A stretch of DNA of 13,280 bases from an uncultured Actinotalea sp. (GTDB lineage: Bacteria > Actinomycetota > Actinomycetes > Actinomycetales > Cellulomonadaceae), in NCBI RefSeq assembly GCF_946885855.1, contig NZ_CAMPHH010000072.1:1-13280 (forward strand). The letters are read 5' to 3'. Position 1 is the first letter of the stretch; every line of letters starts with the position of its first letter. Shown here one piece after another: positions 6,716 to 13,205 of the stretch. The notes beneath the pieces are model-generated. The model was not told the origin of the DNA and did not search any database. It saw nothing but the letters and a program-made list of their open reading frames with translations. A program made the position numbers and the translations under genes.

Positions 6716-9286
6716 GTGCCTCGTCGTCGTGCTGTGCGGACCGCTGTCATCGCTCTCGCCGCGACCCTGGTGGTGGCCCTGGTCGCCGTCGTCGCCGTGG
6801 CGGGGACCGTGGTCCGCCGGCCGCTGCCGGAGCACGCGGGCACGCTCGACGTCGCGGGGCTCGAGGCCGAGGTCACCGTGCTGCGGGACGACCGCGGCGT
6901 CCCCCAGATCTACGCGGACTCGCCCCACGACCTGTTCCTCGCGCAGGGTTTCGTCCACGCGCAGGACCGCTTCTTCGAGATGGACTACCGCCGTCACGTC
7001 ACGGCCGGGCGCCTGTCGGAGCTCGTCGGGGAGGACCCGGCGGCGCTCGCCGCGGACAAGGTGATCCGAACCCTCGGCTGGCGGGACGTCGCCGAGCAGG
7101 AGTGGGAGCTGCTCGAGCCGGAGACCCGCGCCCATCTCGAGGCGTACGCCGAGGGCGTCAACGCGTACATCGCCGACCGGCCGCTCGACGCCCTGGGCGT
7201 GGAGTACGCGGTGCTCGCCACGCAGGTGGAGCTGGGCGAGCCGGAGCCGTGGGACCCGGTCGACTCGCTGGCCTGGCTCAAGGCGATGGCGTGGGACCTC
7301 CGGAGCAACTACGGCAGCGAGCTCGCCCGAGCGCTCGTCTACGGCACGGTCCGTGACGTCGACCGCGTCGAGGAGCTGTTCCCGGAGTACCCCTACGACA
7401 CGAACCTTCCGATCGTCCCCGCGCTGGTTCCCGCCGAGACCGCCGCCGCGCCCGACCCCGGTGCCCTGCTGCTGTCCCCTGAGCTGCGTGCGGCGCTGCG
7501 CGACGTCGAGGAGGCGCTGGCCGCGGTGCCGACCCTGCTCGGGGAGGGGGAGGGCATCGGCTCGAACTCCTGGGTCGTCTCCGGCCAGCACACGGCCAGC
7601 GGCGCGCCCCTGCTGGCCAACGACCCGCACCTGGCCATCTCCGCGCCGGGGGTCTTCACCCAGGTGGGGCTGCACTGCCGCGAGGTGGGCGACGACTGCC
7701 CCTTCGCGGTCGCCGGGTTCACCTTCGCCGGCTTCCCGGGAGTGATCATCGGTCACAACGCCGACCTGGCGTGGGGTATCACCAACATGGGCGCGGACGT
7801 CACGGACTTCTTCCTCGAGCGCACGAACCGCCAGGACGGGACGTGGCTGCGGGACGGCCAGGCGGTGCCGCTCGAGGTCCGGACCGAGGTCATCGAGGTC
7901 AACGGCGGCGAGCCGGTCGAGCTCGAGGTGCGCGCCACGGCGCACGGGCCCATCGTGTCCGACGTCCTCGCCGAGGTCGGTCGCGCGTCGGTCGCGCCGA
8001 TGCCCGACGGCGTCCGCCGCTCCACCGAGGTCTCCCTCGCGTGGACGGCCCTCCAGCCGGGCCGGACGGCCGACGCCGTCTTCGCCTTCGCGACGGCCCG
8101 CGACGCCGCGGACATCGCGGCGGCAGCGGCACTCTTCGAGGTGCCCGCCCAGAACATCGTCTTCGCCACCACCGACGGGCAGATCGGTTACCAGGCGCCC
8201 GGGCGCATCCCCGTCCGGGCCCGGGTCACCGACGGCCCGGTGCCGTCCGACGGCTCGTGGCCCCGTCCCGGCTGGGACTCCCGCTACGACTGGCAGGGCT
8301 GGGTCGCGCCCGAGGAGATGCCCGCGGTCGTCGACCCCGAGCAGGGCTTCCTCGTCGCCGCGAACCAGGCGGTGACCCCTGCCGGCGTGGGGCCGTTCCT
8401 CACCGGCGACTGGGACCGCGGGTTCCGCGCGCAGCGCATCCGGGAGCTGCTGGAGGAGGCGATCGCGGCGGGCACCCCGGTCGACGTCGCGCTCGCGCAG
8501 CAGATGCAGCTCGACGACGCGAACCCCTACGCCGAGATGCTCGTGCCGGAGCTCCTGGGGACGCCGGTCGCCGACGACTTCACCCGTGAGGGGGTGGACC
8601 TGCTGCGCGGCTGGGACCGCCGCAACAGCGTCGACTCCGCGGCGGCGGCCTACTTCGCCGCGGTGTGGGCCACGCTCCTGGAGCTGACGTTCTGGGACGA
8701 CCTGCCCGAGAGCCAGTGGCCGGACGGCGGGAGCCGCTGGCTCGGCGTCGTCGAGGCACTGCTGGACGAGCCGGCGAGCCCCTGGTGGGACGACCGCCGG
8801 ACGGTCAACGTCGTGGAGAGCCGCGACGAGATCCTGTCCCGGGCGCTGGAGAGCGCCCGCCTGCGCCTCACGGTGGACCTCGGCAAGACGCCGACGGACT
8901 GGCGGTGGGGTGCCATCCACGTCGCCGCGCCGGAGCACCCGGTGCTGGGCGGCGAGGGCGTCCCGGAGCCGGTGCGCCGCCTGGTGAACCCGTCGCCCCA
9001 GGGGGTCTCCGGCGGCTCCTCGATCGTCGACGCGACGTCGTGGGACGCGGCGTCAGGGAGCTTCGCCGTCACCGCCGGTCCGGTGATCCGGATGGTCGTC
9101 GACCTCGGCGACCTGGACGCCTCCAGCTGGGTGACCATGACCGGGACGTCGGGCCACCCCGGCAGCGTGCACTACACGAACCAGTTCGGTGCCTGGGCGG
9201 CGGGGGAGACGTTCCCGTGGCCGTTCTCGCGCGACGCCGTCGAGGAGGCCTCCGGGTCCGAGCTGACGCTGCGCCCGGCGGCCTGA
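6716..9286 (+). CDS. Penicillin acylase family Ntn hydrolase, membrane-anchored or secreted
   Basis: The gene encodes 856 residues, typical for the penicillin amidase family. The N-terminus has PRRRAVR followed by a hydrophobic segment at about 9-33, a signal peptide or anchor without a lipobox cysteine. The alpha-chain region includes VLRDDRGVPQIYADSPHDL and GFVHAQDRFFEMDYRR. The autoprocessing site is GIG|SNSW: Ser283 would become the N-terminal nucleophile of the beta chain. It is followed by SGAPLLANDPHLAI. N480 in PAQNIVFATTDGQIGY is probably the oxyanion-hole Asn. The C-terminal GHPGSVHYTNQFGAW motif is intact. These enzymes hydrolyse amide-linked acyl groups outside the cytoplasm; the substrate (N-acyl homoserine lactone, beta-lactam side chain or other) cannot be told from sequence. 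The GTG start is supported by TACCCT 6 nt upstream. It is divergent from ruc and convergent with the cyclo-ligase gene. Confidence 0.95.
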   Translation: MPRRRAVRTAVIALAATLVVALVAVVAVAGTVVRRPLPEHAGTLDVAGLEAEVTVLRDDRGVPQIYADSPHDLFLAQGFVHAQDRFFEMDYRRHVTAGRLSELVGEDPAALAADKVIRTLGWRDVAEQEWELLEPETRAHLEAYAEGVNAYIADRPLDALGVEYAVLATQVELGEPEPWDPVDSLAWLKAMAWDLRSNYGSELARALVYGTVRDVDRVEELFPEYPYDTNLPIVPALVPAETAAAPDPGALLLSPELRAALRDVEEALAAVPTLLGEGEGIGSNSWVVSGQHTASGAPLLANDPHLAISAPGVFTQVGLHCREVGDDCPFAVAGFTFAGFPGVIIGHNADLAWGITNMGADVTDFFLERTNRQDGTWLRDGQAVPLEVRTEVIEVNGGEPVELEVRATAHGPIVSDVLAEVGRASVAPMPDGVRRSTEVSLAWTALQPGRTADAVFAFATARDAADIAAAAALFEVPAQNIVFATTDGQIGYQAPGRIPVRARVTDGPVPSDGSWPRPGWDSRYDWQGWVAPEEMPAVVDPEQGFLVAANQAVTPAGVGPFLTGDWDRGFRAQRIRELLEEAIAAGTPVDVALAQQMQLDDANPYAEMLVPELLGTPVADDFTREGVDLLRGWDRRNSVDSAAAAYFAAVWATLLELTFWDDLPESQWPDGGSRWLGVVEALLDEPASPWWDDRRTVNVVESRDEILSRALESARLRLTVDLGKTPTDWRWGAIHVAAPEHPVLGGEGVPEPVRRLVNPSPQGVSGGSSIVDATSWDAASGSFAVTAGPVIRMVVDLGDLDASSWVTMTGTSGHPGSVHYTNQFGAWAAGETFPWPFSRDAVEEASGSELTLRPAA

Positions 9287-9322
9287 CGCTGCGCCCGGCG
9301 GCCTGACGCCACGCCCGGCGGT
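9263..9322 (+). repeat. Three 20-nt tandem copies spanning the acylase stop codon
   Basis: The unit CTGACGCTGCGCCCGGCGGC occurs exactly at 9263-9282 and 9283-9302, and a diverged copy follows at 9303-9322. Copy 1 encodes the end of the acylase (LTLRPAA), and copy 2 contains its stop TGA at 9284-9286. Since 20 is not a multiple of 3, the extra copies fall out of frame and lie in the 3' untranslated region. Confidence 0.9.
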
Positions 9323-9338
9323 CCGCAGGCACGCCGGA

Positions 9339-9362
9339 CGCGGCACCGGCCGCGGTGCCGCG
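9339..9362. terminator. Bidirectional terminator hairpin between convergent genes
   Basis: A perfect 10-bp stem (CGCGGCACCG / CGGTGCCGCG) with a 4-nt loop lies 52 nt after the acylase stop and 2 nt after the cyclo-ligase stop on the other strand. There is no T tract on either side, so it would be a U-less terminator of the sort proposed for actinobacteria. Position and stem strength support the call. Confidence 0.6.
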
Positions 9363-9364
9363 GG

Positions 9365-10003
9365 TCAGGCCGGGCCGATGCGCTGCCAGCCCGCCGTCGT
9401 CGCGACGAGGTCGATGCGCCGGTCGTGCTCCTGCTGCGGCAGCGGCCGCGTCGCCGCGTCGTACAGCTCCTCCGGGAAGACCATCCCGACCGTCGGGGCC
9501 GCCGGGTTGGCGTGCGCGAGGACCCGGTCGTACCAACCTCCACCCTGGCCCAGCCGGGCGCCGGAGGTGTCCACCGCCAGCGCCGGGACGACGACGACCT
9601 GGGCGTCGGCCAGGGCGTCGGCACCGAGGGTCGGGCCGGCGGGCTCGGGCGGACGCCCCGGGGCGCGCACCGCGAAGTCCTCCGTCGCGGTGTACCAGGC
9701 CCAGTCCCGCTGGAGCCCGGCGCCCAGGACGGGCAGCAGCACGCCGACGCCGCGGCGGGAGAGGCGCTCGATGAGCGGGATGGTCCCGGGTTCCTTGGGG
9801 CGCGAGACGTACACGGCGACGCACGTGACGTCGCGCAGCTGCGGCATGTCGCCCACGACCTGGGCGAAGTCGTGCGCGGCCCGGTCCAGCACGCGGGCGC
9901 TGCGCTTGTCCCGCTCGGCCCGGATGGCCCGGCGCAGCGCGTCCTTGGCGTCGGAGACGTCGACGCCCGTCCGACCGGGGTAGGGCTGGGCGACGCTGCT
10001 CAT
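9365..10003 (-). CDS. 5-formyltetrahydrofolate cyclo-ligase
   Basis: The 212-residue protein fits the family length. It catalyses ATP-dependent conversion of 5-formyl-THF to 5,10-methenyl-THF in cytoplasmic one-carbon metabolism. Family features in order are a basic N-terminal helix (DAKDALRRAIRAERDKR, about 18-34), SRPKEPGTIPLIERL (67-81) for the folate pocket, the signature RLGQGGGWYDRVLA (150-163; usually GxGGGYYDR), and the C-terminal HDRRIDLVATTAG (193-205). The ATG at 10003 is preferred: CATGAT lies 6 nt upstream and no Shine-Dalgarno is visible. A GTG at 10009 would add two residues, and a start near residue 16 is also possible. It is convergent with the acylase and divergent from glp. 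In M. tuberculosis the homologue lies next to ruc; here the acylase separates them. Confidence 0.93.
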   Translation of the reverse strand: MSSVAQPYPGRTGVDVSDAKDALRRAIRAERDKRSARVLDRAAHDFAQVVGDMPQLRDVTCVAVYVSRPKEPGTIPLIERLSRRGVGVLLPVLGAGLQRDWAWYTATEDFAVRAPGRPPEPAGPTLGADALADAQVVVVPALAVDTSGARLGQGGGWYDRVLAHANPAAPTVGMVFPEELYDAATRPLPQQEHDRRIDLVATTAGWQRIGPA

Positions 10004-10015
10004 GGTCACATCATG
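10001..10015. promoter_or_regulatory. Compact divergent start region, possible leaderless promoters
   Basis: The 15 bases run CATGGTCACATCATG. Read leftward, CATGAT lies 6 nt before the cyclo-ligase ATG; read rightward, CATGGT lies 6 nt before the ATG of the small ORF at 10013. The near-symmetric layout suggests overlapping divergent -10 elements. The hexamers keep only A2 and T6 of TAnnnT, so the evidence is modest. Confidence 0.35.
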
Positions 10016-10102
10016 GCAAAGAAAGGATCGAAGCAGTATCAGCCGCGCGCGTCCGCGCACACGTCGCGCCGAGCGGCGCCGGGGACGTCCCCGCTGCCAT
10101 GA
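10013..10102 (+). CDS. Possible small basic protein or leader peptide (29 aa)
   Basis: ATG at 10013 opens a 29-residue frame beginning MAKKGSKQYQPRASAHTSRR and ending at TGA 10100-10102, 10 nt before the glp start. Its first codons (gca aag aaa gga tcg aag cag tat cag) are strikingly A-rich for this genome, as seen at real 5' coding ends, and the product is strongly basic. It lies in the gap between two divergent genes. No Shine-Dalgarno is visible; CATGGT lies 6 nt upstream. The alternative is that the AT-rich stretch is simply promoter DNA for the flanking genes. I do not recognise a family with certainty. Confidence 0.35.
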   Translation: MAKKGSKQYQPRASAHTSRRAAPGTSPLP

Positions 10103-10112
10103 TGGGCGCCTC

Positions 10113-11333
10113 ATGAGATCCGTCCACGACCAGCTCGCCGCGGTCCTCGATGCGGCCCGCCCCGTGGCACCCCTGGACGTCGTCCTCGCCGACGCCGCCG
10201 GGTGCGTGCTCGCCGAGGACGTCGCGGCGGCCGCCGACGTGCCCGGCCGGGACGTCGCGGCGTGCGACGGCTACGCGGTGCGCACGCTGGACCTCGTCCC
10301 GCCGGCCGGGTCGCCGGTCGAGCCCGACGTGACGCTCGCCGTGCTCGAGGACGTGCCGGTGACGGCTCCCGCCCCGGTGCGGCTCGTGGAGCGCACCGCG
10401 GTGCTGCTCGCCTCGGGTGCGCCGCTGCCGGCCGGCGCGGACGCCGTCGTCCCGTTGTCGCGCACGGACCGGGGACGCGCCCGGGTCGTCGTCCGCGGGG
10501 GCGCGCGCCCCCGCGAGAACGTCCTGACGGCGGGTGCGGAGCTGGGCGCGGGCGAGGTCGTCGTCCGGGAGGGGACCCGCGTCGCGGCACGGCACCTGGC
10601 GGCCGTCGCGGCGGCCGGCCGGGGCCGGGTGCGGGTGCACCCGCGGCCCCGCGTCGTCGTCGTCACGGTGGGGGACGAGCTGGTCGAGCCGGGTCGGCCG
10701 CGGCCGCCGGGGACGGTGCACGACGCGAGCGCCCACGCGGTCGCCGCCGCGGTGCAGGACGCCGGCGCCGCCGCCGTCCGCGTCGGCCCGGTGCCCGACG
10801 ACCGGGCCCGCCTGCGCGAGGTGATCGAGGACCAGCTCGTCCGCGCGGACCTGCTCGTGCTCACCGGTGGGCTCAGTGCGGGACCGTGGGACACCGTCGG
10901 GGACGTGCTCGCACCGCTCGGCACCGTCCGGCTGGACCAGGTCGCGATGACGCCCGGGGGGCGCCTCGGCTTCGGCACGGTGGACGGCGTGCCCGTCGTC
11001 GCCCTGCCCGGCCGGCCGGTCGCCGCGCTGGTCGCCCACGAGGTCTTCCTCCGTCCCGCACTGCGCGCGATGGCCGGCCACGGCGACCTCTTCCGGCCCT
11101 CGGTCCGCGCCGCCGTGGCCCGCCCCTGGGCCTCACCGCCGGGGCGGCGGCAGTTCGTGCCGGCGACGCTCGCGGGCGGACCGCTCGACGGCTACACCGT
11201 GACCCCCGTCGGGGACCCGGGCGCCGTCGGGCTGGCCGACCTGGCCCGGGCGAACGCGCTCGCCGTCGTCGGGGAGGACACGACCGCCGTCCGCGCGGGG
11301 GACACCCTCGCCTGCCTCGTGCTGGACGGCTGA
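10113..11333 (+). CDS. glp: MoeA/gephyrin-like protein, probable divisome protein Glp
   Basis: The 406-residue protein has the MoeA domain order: N-terminal domains with ACDGYAVR (50-57; usually NSAMDGYA), an MPT-binding domain (about 179-325) with VGDELVEPG (186-194) and TGGLSAGPWD (251-260), and a C-terminal beta domain with SPPGRRQF and PVGDPGAVGLADLARANAL. Several molybdotransferase residues are changed. The usual DSN reads HDASA (203-207), the usual KPGKP reads TPGGR (280-284) with both lysines gone, and LPGNPVS reads LPGRPVA (298-304). It lies directly upstream of rimJ and a GlpR/SepX-like gene, the arrangement of Rv0994-Rv0996. In Corynebacterium glutamicum the MoeA-like Glp binds FtsZ and the membrane protein GlpR. 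Glp identity rests on context plus residue loss; a residual MoeA role cannot be excluded. The start has CATGAT 9 nt upstream and no Shine-Dalgarno. Confidence 0.85.
   Translation: MRSVHDQLAAVLDAARPVAPLDVVLADAAGCVLAEDVAAAADVPGRDVAACDGYAVRTLDLVPPAGSPVEPDVTLAVLEDVPVTAPAPVRLVERTAVLLASGAPLPAGADAVVPLSRTDRGRARVVVRGGARPRENVLTAGAELGAGEVVVREGTRVAARHLAAVAAAGRGRVRVHPRPRVVVVTVGDELVEPGRPRPPGTVHDASAHAVAAAVQDAGAAAVRVGPVPDDRARLREVIEDQLVRADLLVLTGGLSAGPWDTVGDVLAPLGTVRLDQVAMTPGGRLGFGTVDGVPVVALPGRPVAALVAHEVFLRPALRAMAGHGDLFRPSVRAAVARPWASPPGRRQFVPATLAGGPLDGYTVTPVGDPGAVGLADLARANALAVVGEDTTAVRAGDTLACLVLDG
10494..10515. repeat. Perfect 22-bp palindrome inside glp
   Basis: The half-site CGCGGGGGCGC is followed immediately by its exact reverse complement. 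It encodes part of VRGGARPREN. It could fold as a 9-bp stem with a 4-nt loop in the mRNA. It is probably a chance product of GC-rich coding, but it is the longest gapless palindrome I saw in the window. Confidence 0.6.
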
Positions 11334-11938
11334 TGGCCCGCGGCTGGCCCGTCGTGCTGCGCGAGGGCGACGTCGTCCTGCGGCCGCTGCGACGCGGGGA
11401 CGCGCGCGCGTGGCTGACGCTGCGGGTGCGCAACGCGGCGTGGCTGGAGCGCTGGGAGGCGACCTCGCCCGAACCGCCCACCGGGCCGCCACCGACCTTC
11501 GGGCAGTTCGTGCGGACCCTCAACCAGCAGGCGCGCAGCGGGTCCTCCCTGCCGTTCGCGGTGGAGTACCGCGGCGAGCTCGTGGGTCAGCTGACGGTCG
11601 CCACCGTGGTCCGGGGATCCCTGTGCTCGGCGAGCATCGGCTACTGGGTGAGCGAGCACGTCGCGGGCCGCGGCATCACGCCGACGGCCGTGGCGCTCGC
11701 GGCGGACCACTGCTTCGGTCCCGTCGGCCTGCACCGCATCGAGGTCAATATCCGCCCCGAGAACGCCGCGAGCCTGCGGGTCGTGGCGAAGCTGGGCCTG
11801 CGGGACGAGGGGCTGCGTGAGCGGTACCTGCACATCCAGGGCGCCTGGTGCGACCACCGCACCTTCGCGGTCACCGTCGACGAGGTGCCCGGCGGGCTCG
11901 TGGAGCGGCTGCGGCGCGAGGGTCTGCTCGCCCGCTGA
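11333..11938 (+). CDS. rimJ: RimJ/RimL-type GNAT N-acetyltransferase
   Basis: The 201-residue protein has the RimJ layout: VVLREGDVVLRPLRRGDARAW (7-27), a central strand region LPFAVEYRGELVGQLTV (73-89), motif A with IGYWVSEHVAGRGITPTAV (102-120) for acetyl-CoA pyrophosphate binding, and motif B with LHRIEVNIRPENAASLRVVAKLGL (133-156). RimJ-type enzymes acetylate protein N-termini using acetyl-CoA; the target here is unknown. Its ATG overlaps the glp stop (TGATG, 1 nt shared), so the two are almost certainly co-transcribed and translationally coupled; there is no strong Shine-Dalgarno. Its place between glp and glpR matches Rv0995 in M. tuberculosis, which hints at a divisome-linked target, but that is inference. 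Confidence 0.92.
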   Translation: MARGWPVVLREGDVVLRPLRRGDARAWLTLRVRNAAWLERWEATSPEPPTGPPPTFGQFVRTLNQQARSGSSLPFAVEYRGELVGQLTVATVVRGSLCSASIGYWVSEHVAGRGITPTAVALAADHCFGPVGLHRIEVNIRPENAASLRVVAKLGLRDEGLRERYLHIQGAWCDHRTFAVTVDEVPGGLVERLRREGLLAR

Positions 11939-12003
11939 CGACGGCGGCGCCCCACCTCACCGACACGCCGCGCCCGGTCCCCAGGGGCCGCACGACGACG
12001 CCC

Positions 12004-12009
12004 TACCGT
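12004..12009 (+). promoter_or_regulatory. -10 element for a leaderless glpR transcript
   Basis: TACCGT lies exactly 6 nt before GTG at 12016, the same spacing as at the acylase gene. With 77 nt between rimJ and glpR and no Shine-Dalgarno, glpR may have its own leaderless promoter in addition to readthrough from glp-rimJ. Confidence 0.55.
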
Positions 12010-12015
12010 CGTGAC

Positions 12016-13131
12016 GTGAACCAGGCCGGCCTCGTCCTCGTGGCGGTGGCAGGACTCTGGATCGCGTACCTGGTGCCCCACCGGTCCCGGTACCGGCAGG
12101 ACCTGCTGGAGTCCCGGGCGGACGACCGGTTCTCGGAGCACCTGCGGGTCCTGCGGGTGTCTCGCGACGGGGACAGGAGCACGGCCGGCGGTCGGGTTCC
12201 CGGAGCACCCGGTCCGCACAGGACGACCGGGGTGCGTCTGCACCCCGAACGACGTGGAGGAGGCGGGACCATGGACCGGCCGCACGGCACCACCGACCGT
12301 GTCGTCGCCGACGCCGCCCGCCGGGCGGCGGCCGAGCGCGCGCAGCGCGTCGCCCACCTCGCCCGCCGCCGGGCCGCGGCGCGCCGTCGGGCTCTCCTCA
12401 CCGCCGTGCTGCTCGTGGCCGTCGTCGCGGGCTGGACGACCGTGGCCGCGGTCGCTGCCCCGGTCCTCGCGGGTGCGATCCCCTCGGTGGCCCTGCTGGG
12501 CGTCCTCGGCCTCGGCCGCGCGGCCGTCCGGGCCGGCGAGCGGGCCGACGCGGCGTGGGCGGCCGGGGCCGCGGAACGGCAAGCCCTGCCCGCCGCGACC
12601 GCCGGCGCGCGCACGGTGGGTCGGGCCGTCCGGCCGTCGGAGGCCCGGACCGAGGTCCTCGCCCGGGTGCCCCGGCAGCGCACGACCGCTGCCGACGCGG
12701 AGCGGGCGCAGGCAGCCGGGGCCACGACCGCCCTTCCCACCCAGCGGGGCGAGCGGCCTGCGGTCGCGTCCTCGACGTCGCTGCCGTCCGCCGCGGTGGG
12801 TGCCGGACCCACGACCTCGGCGCAGGACGAGCGCACGGAGCCGGCTCCCGCGCCGCAGCGCACCTCGGCCTGGTCGCCGGTGCCGGTGCCGCCCCCGTCC
12901 TACACGCTCAAGCCCTCCGCGCCGCGCCGGGAGCCGGCGCCGCTGCCGGCGGAGGACGAGCTGGCCACGCCGGCAGCGCGCGCAGGCGTGGACGTCCGGA
13001 CCGACCCGTCCGTGGCGGACGGCACGGCCGCAGGGGTCTCCGCCACCCCGCCCGCCGAGCGGGCGGCACAGGCCCCGGCCTCGCTCGATCTGGACGCGAT
13101 CCTCGCCCGGCGGCGCGCCTCCGGCGAGTGA
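12016..13131 (+). CDS. glpR: GlpR/SepX-like divisome membrane protein
   Basis: The 371-residue protein has an N-terminal membrane helix (about 3-20, AGLVLVAVAGLWIAYLVP), then the conserved-looking PHRSRYRQDLLESRADDRFSEHLRVL (21-46). A linker and a basic helix (about 92-126, rich in AARRAAAERAQR) follow, then two adjacent membrane helices (about 126-147 and 150-171) and a long Ala/Pro/Arg-rich, probably disordered tail closing with LDLDAILARRRASGE. This layout and its position after glp-rimJ match the GlpR receptor of C. glutamicum and the septal protein SepX of Streptomyces. GlpR anchors the MoeA-like Glp at the division septum. The GTG start is favoured by TACCGT 6 nt upstream and by the family N-terminus. 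A perfect internal Shine-Dalgarno precedes an in-frame ATG at residue 86, so a shorter isoform without the first helix is possible. Confidence 0.82.
   Translation: MNQAGLVLVAVAGLWIAYLVPHRSRYRQDLLESRADDRFSEHLRVLRVSRDGDRSTAGGRVPGAPGPHRTTGVRLHPERRGGGGTMDRPHGTTDRVVADAARRAAAERAQRVAHLARRRAAARRRALLTAVLLVAVVAGWTTVAAVAAPVLAGAIPSVALLGVLGLGRAAVRAGERADAAWAAGAAERQALPAATAGARTVGRAVRPSEARTEVLARVPRQRTTAADAERAQAAGATTALPTQRGERPAVASSTSLPSAAVGAGPTTSAQDERTEPAPAPQRTSAWSPVPVPPPSYTLKPSAPRREPAPLPAEDELATPAARAGVDVRTDPSVADGTAAGVSATPPAERAAQAPASLDLDAILARRRASGE
12256..12263 (+). promoter_or_regulatory. Internal consensus Shine-Dalgarno within glpR
   Basis: GGAGGAGG contains the full AGGAGG consensus (12258-12263) and is 7 nt before an in-frame ATG at 12271 (Met86). 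It is the best ribosome site in the window yet lies inside an open frame. It encodes the Gly-rich RRGGGGT stretch, so coincidence is possible. Confidence 0.5.
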
Positions 13132-13187
13132 GGACGGGCCCGTCGGCGGCAGCCGCGCCGAGTGGCAGGACCACCCGCGACGGGTGC

Positions 13188-13193
13188 TAACCT
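13188..13193 (+). promoter_or_regulatory. -10 element of the tRNA-Ala promoter
   Basis: TAACCT (TAnnnT) lies 12 nt before the mature tRNA 5' end, predicting a start near 13200 and a leader of about 5 nt. No clear -35 hexamer is seen upstream. Confidence 0.6.
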
Positions 13194-13205
13194 GTACGCG
13201 CTCGA

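Noticed and set aside
6560..8938. Minus-strand open frame extending ruc by about 800 residues upstream
   Set aside because: It is the antisense shadow of the acylase, kept open by GC content. The ruc family starts MPTYSYxC at 6559 behind a GGAGGA site.
10113..11333. Plain annotation as molybdenum cofactor enzyme MoeA
   Set aside because: Key lysines and the DSN motif are replaced and the neighbours are rimJ and a GlpR/SepX-like gene, so a divisome role fits better; the MoeA fold itself is not disputed.
13133..13144. GACGGGCCCGTC palindrome after glpR as a terminator
   Set aside because: It leaves at most a 4-bp stem with a 4-nt loop and no T tract, so it is too weak.
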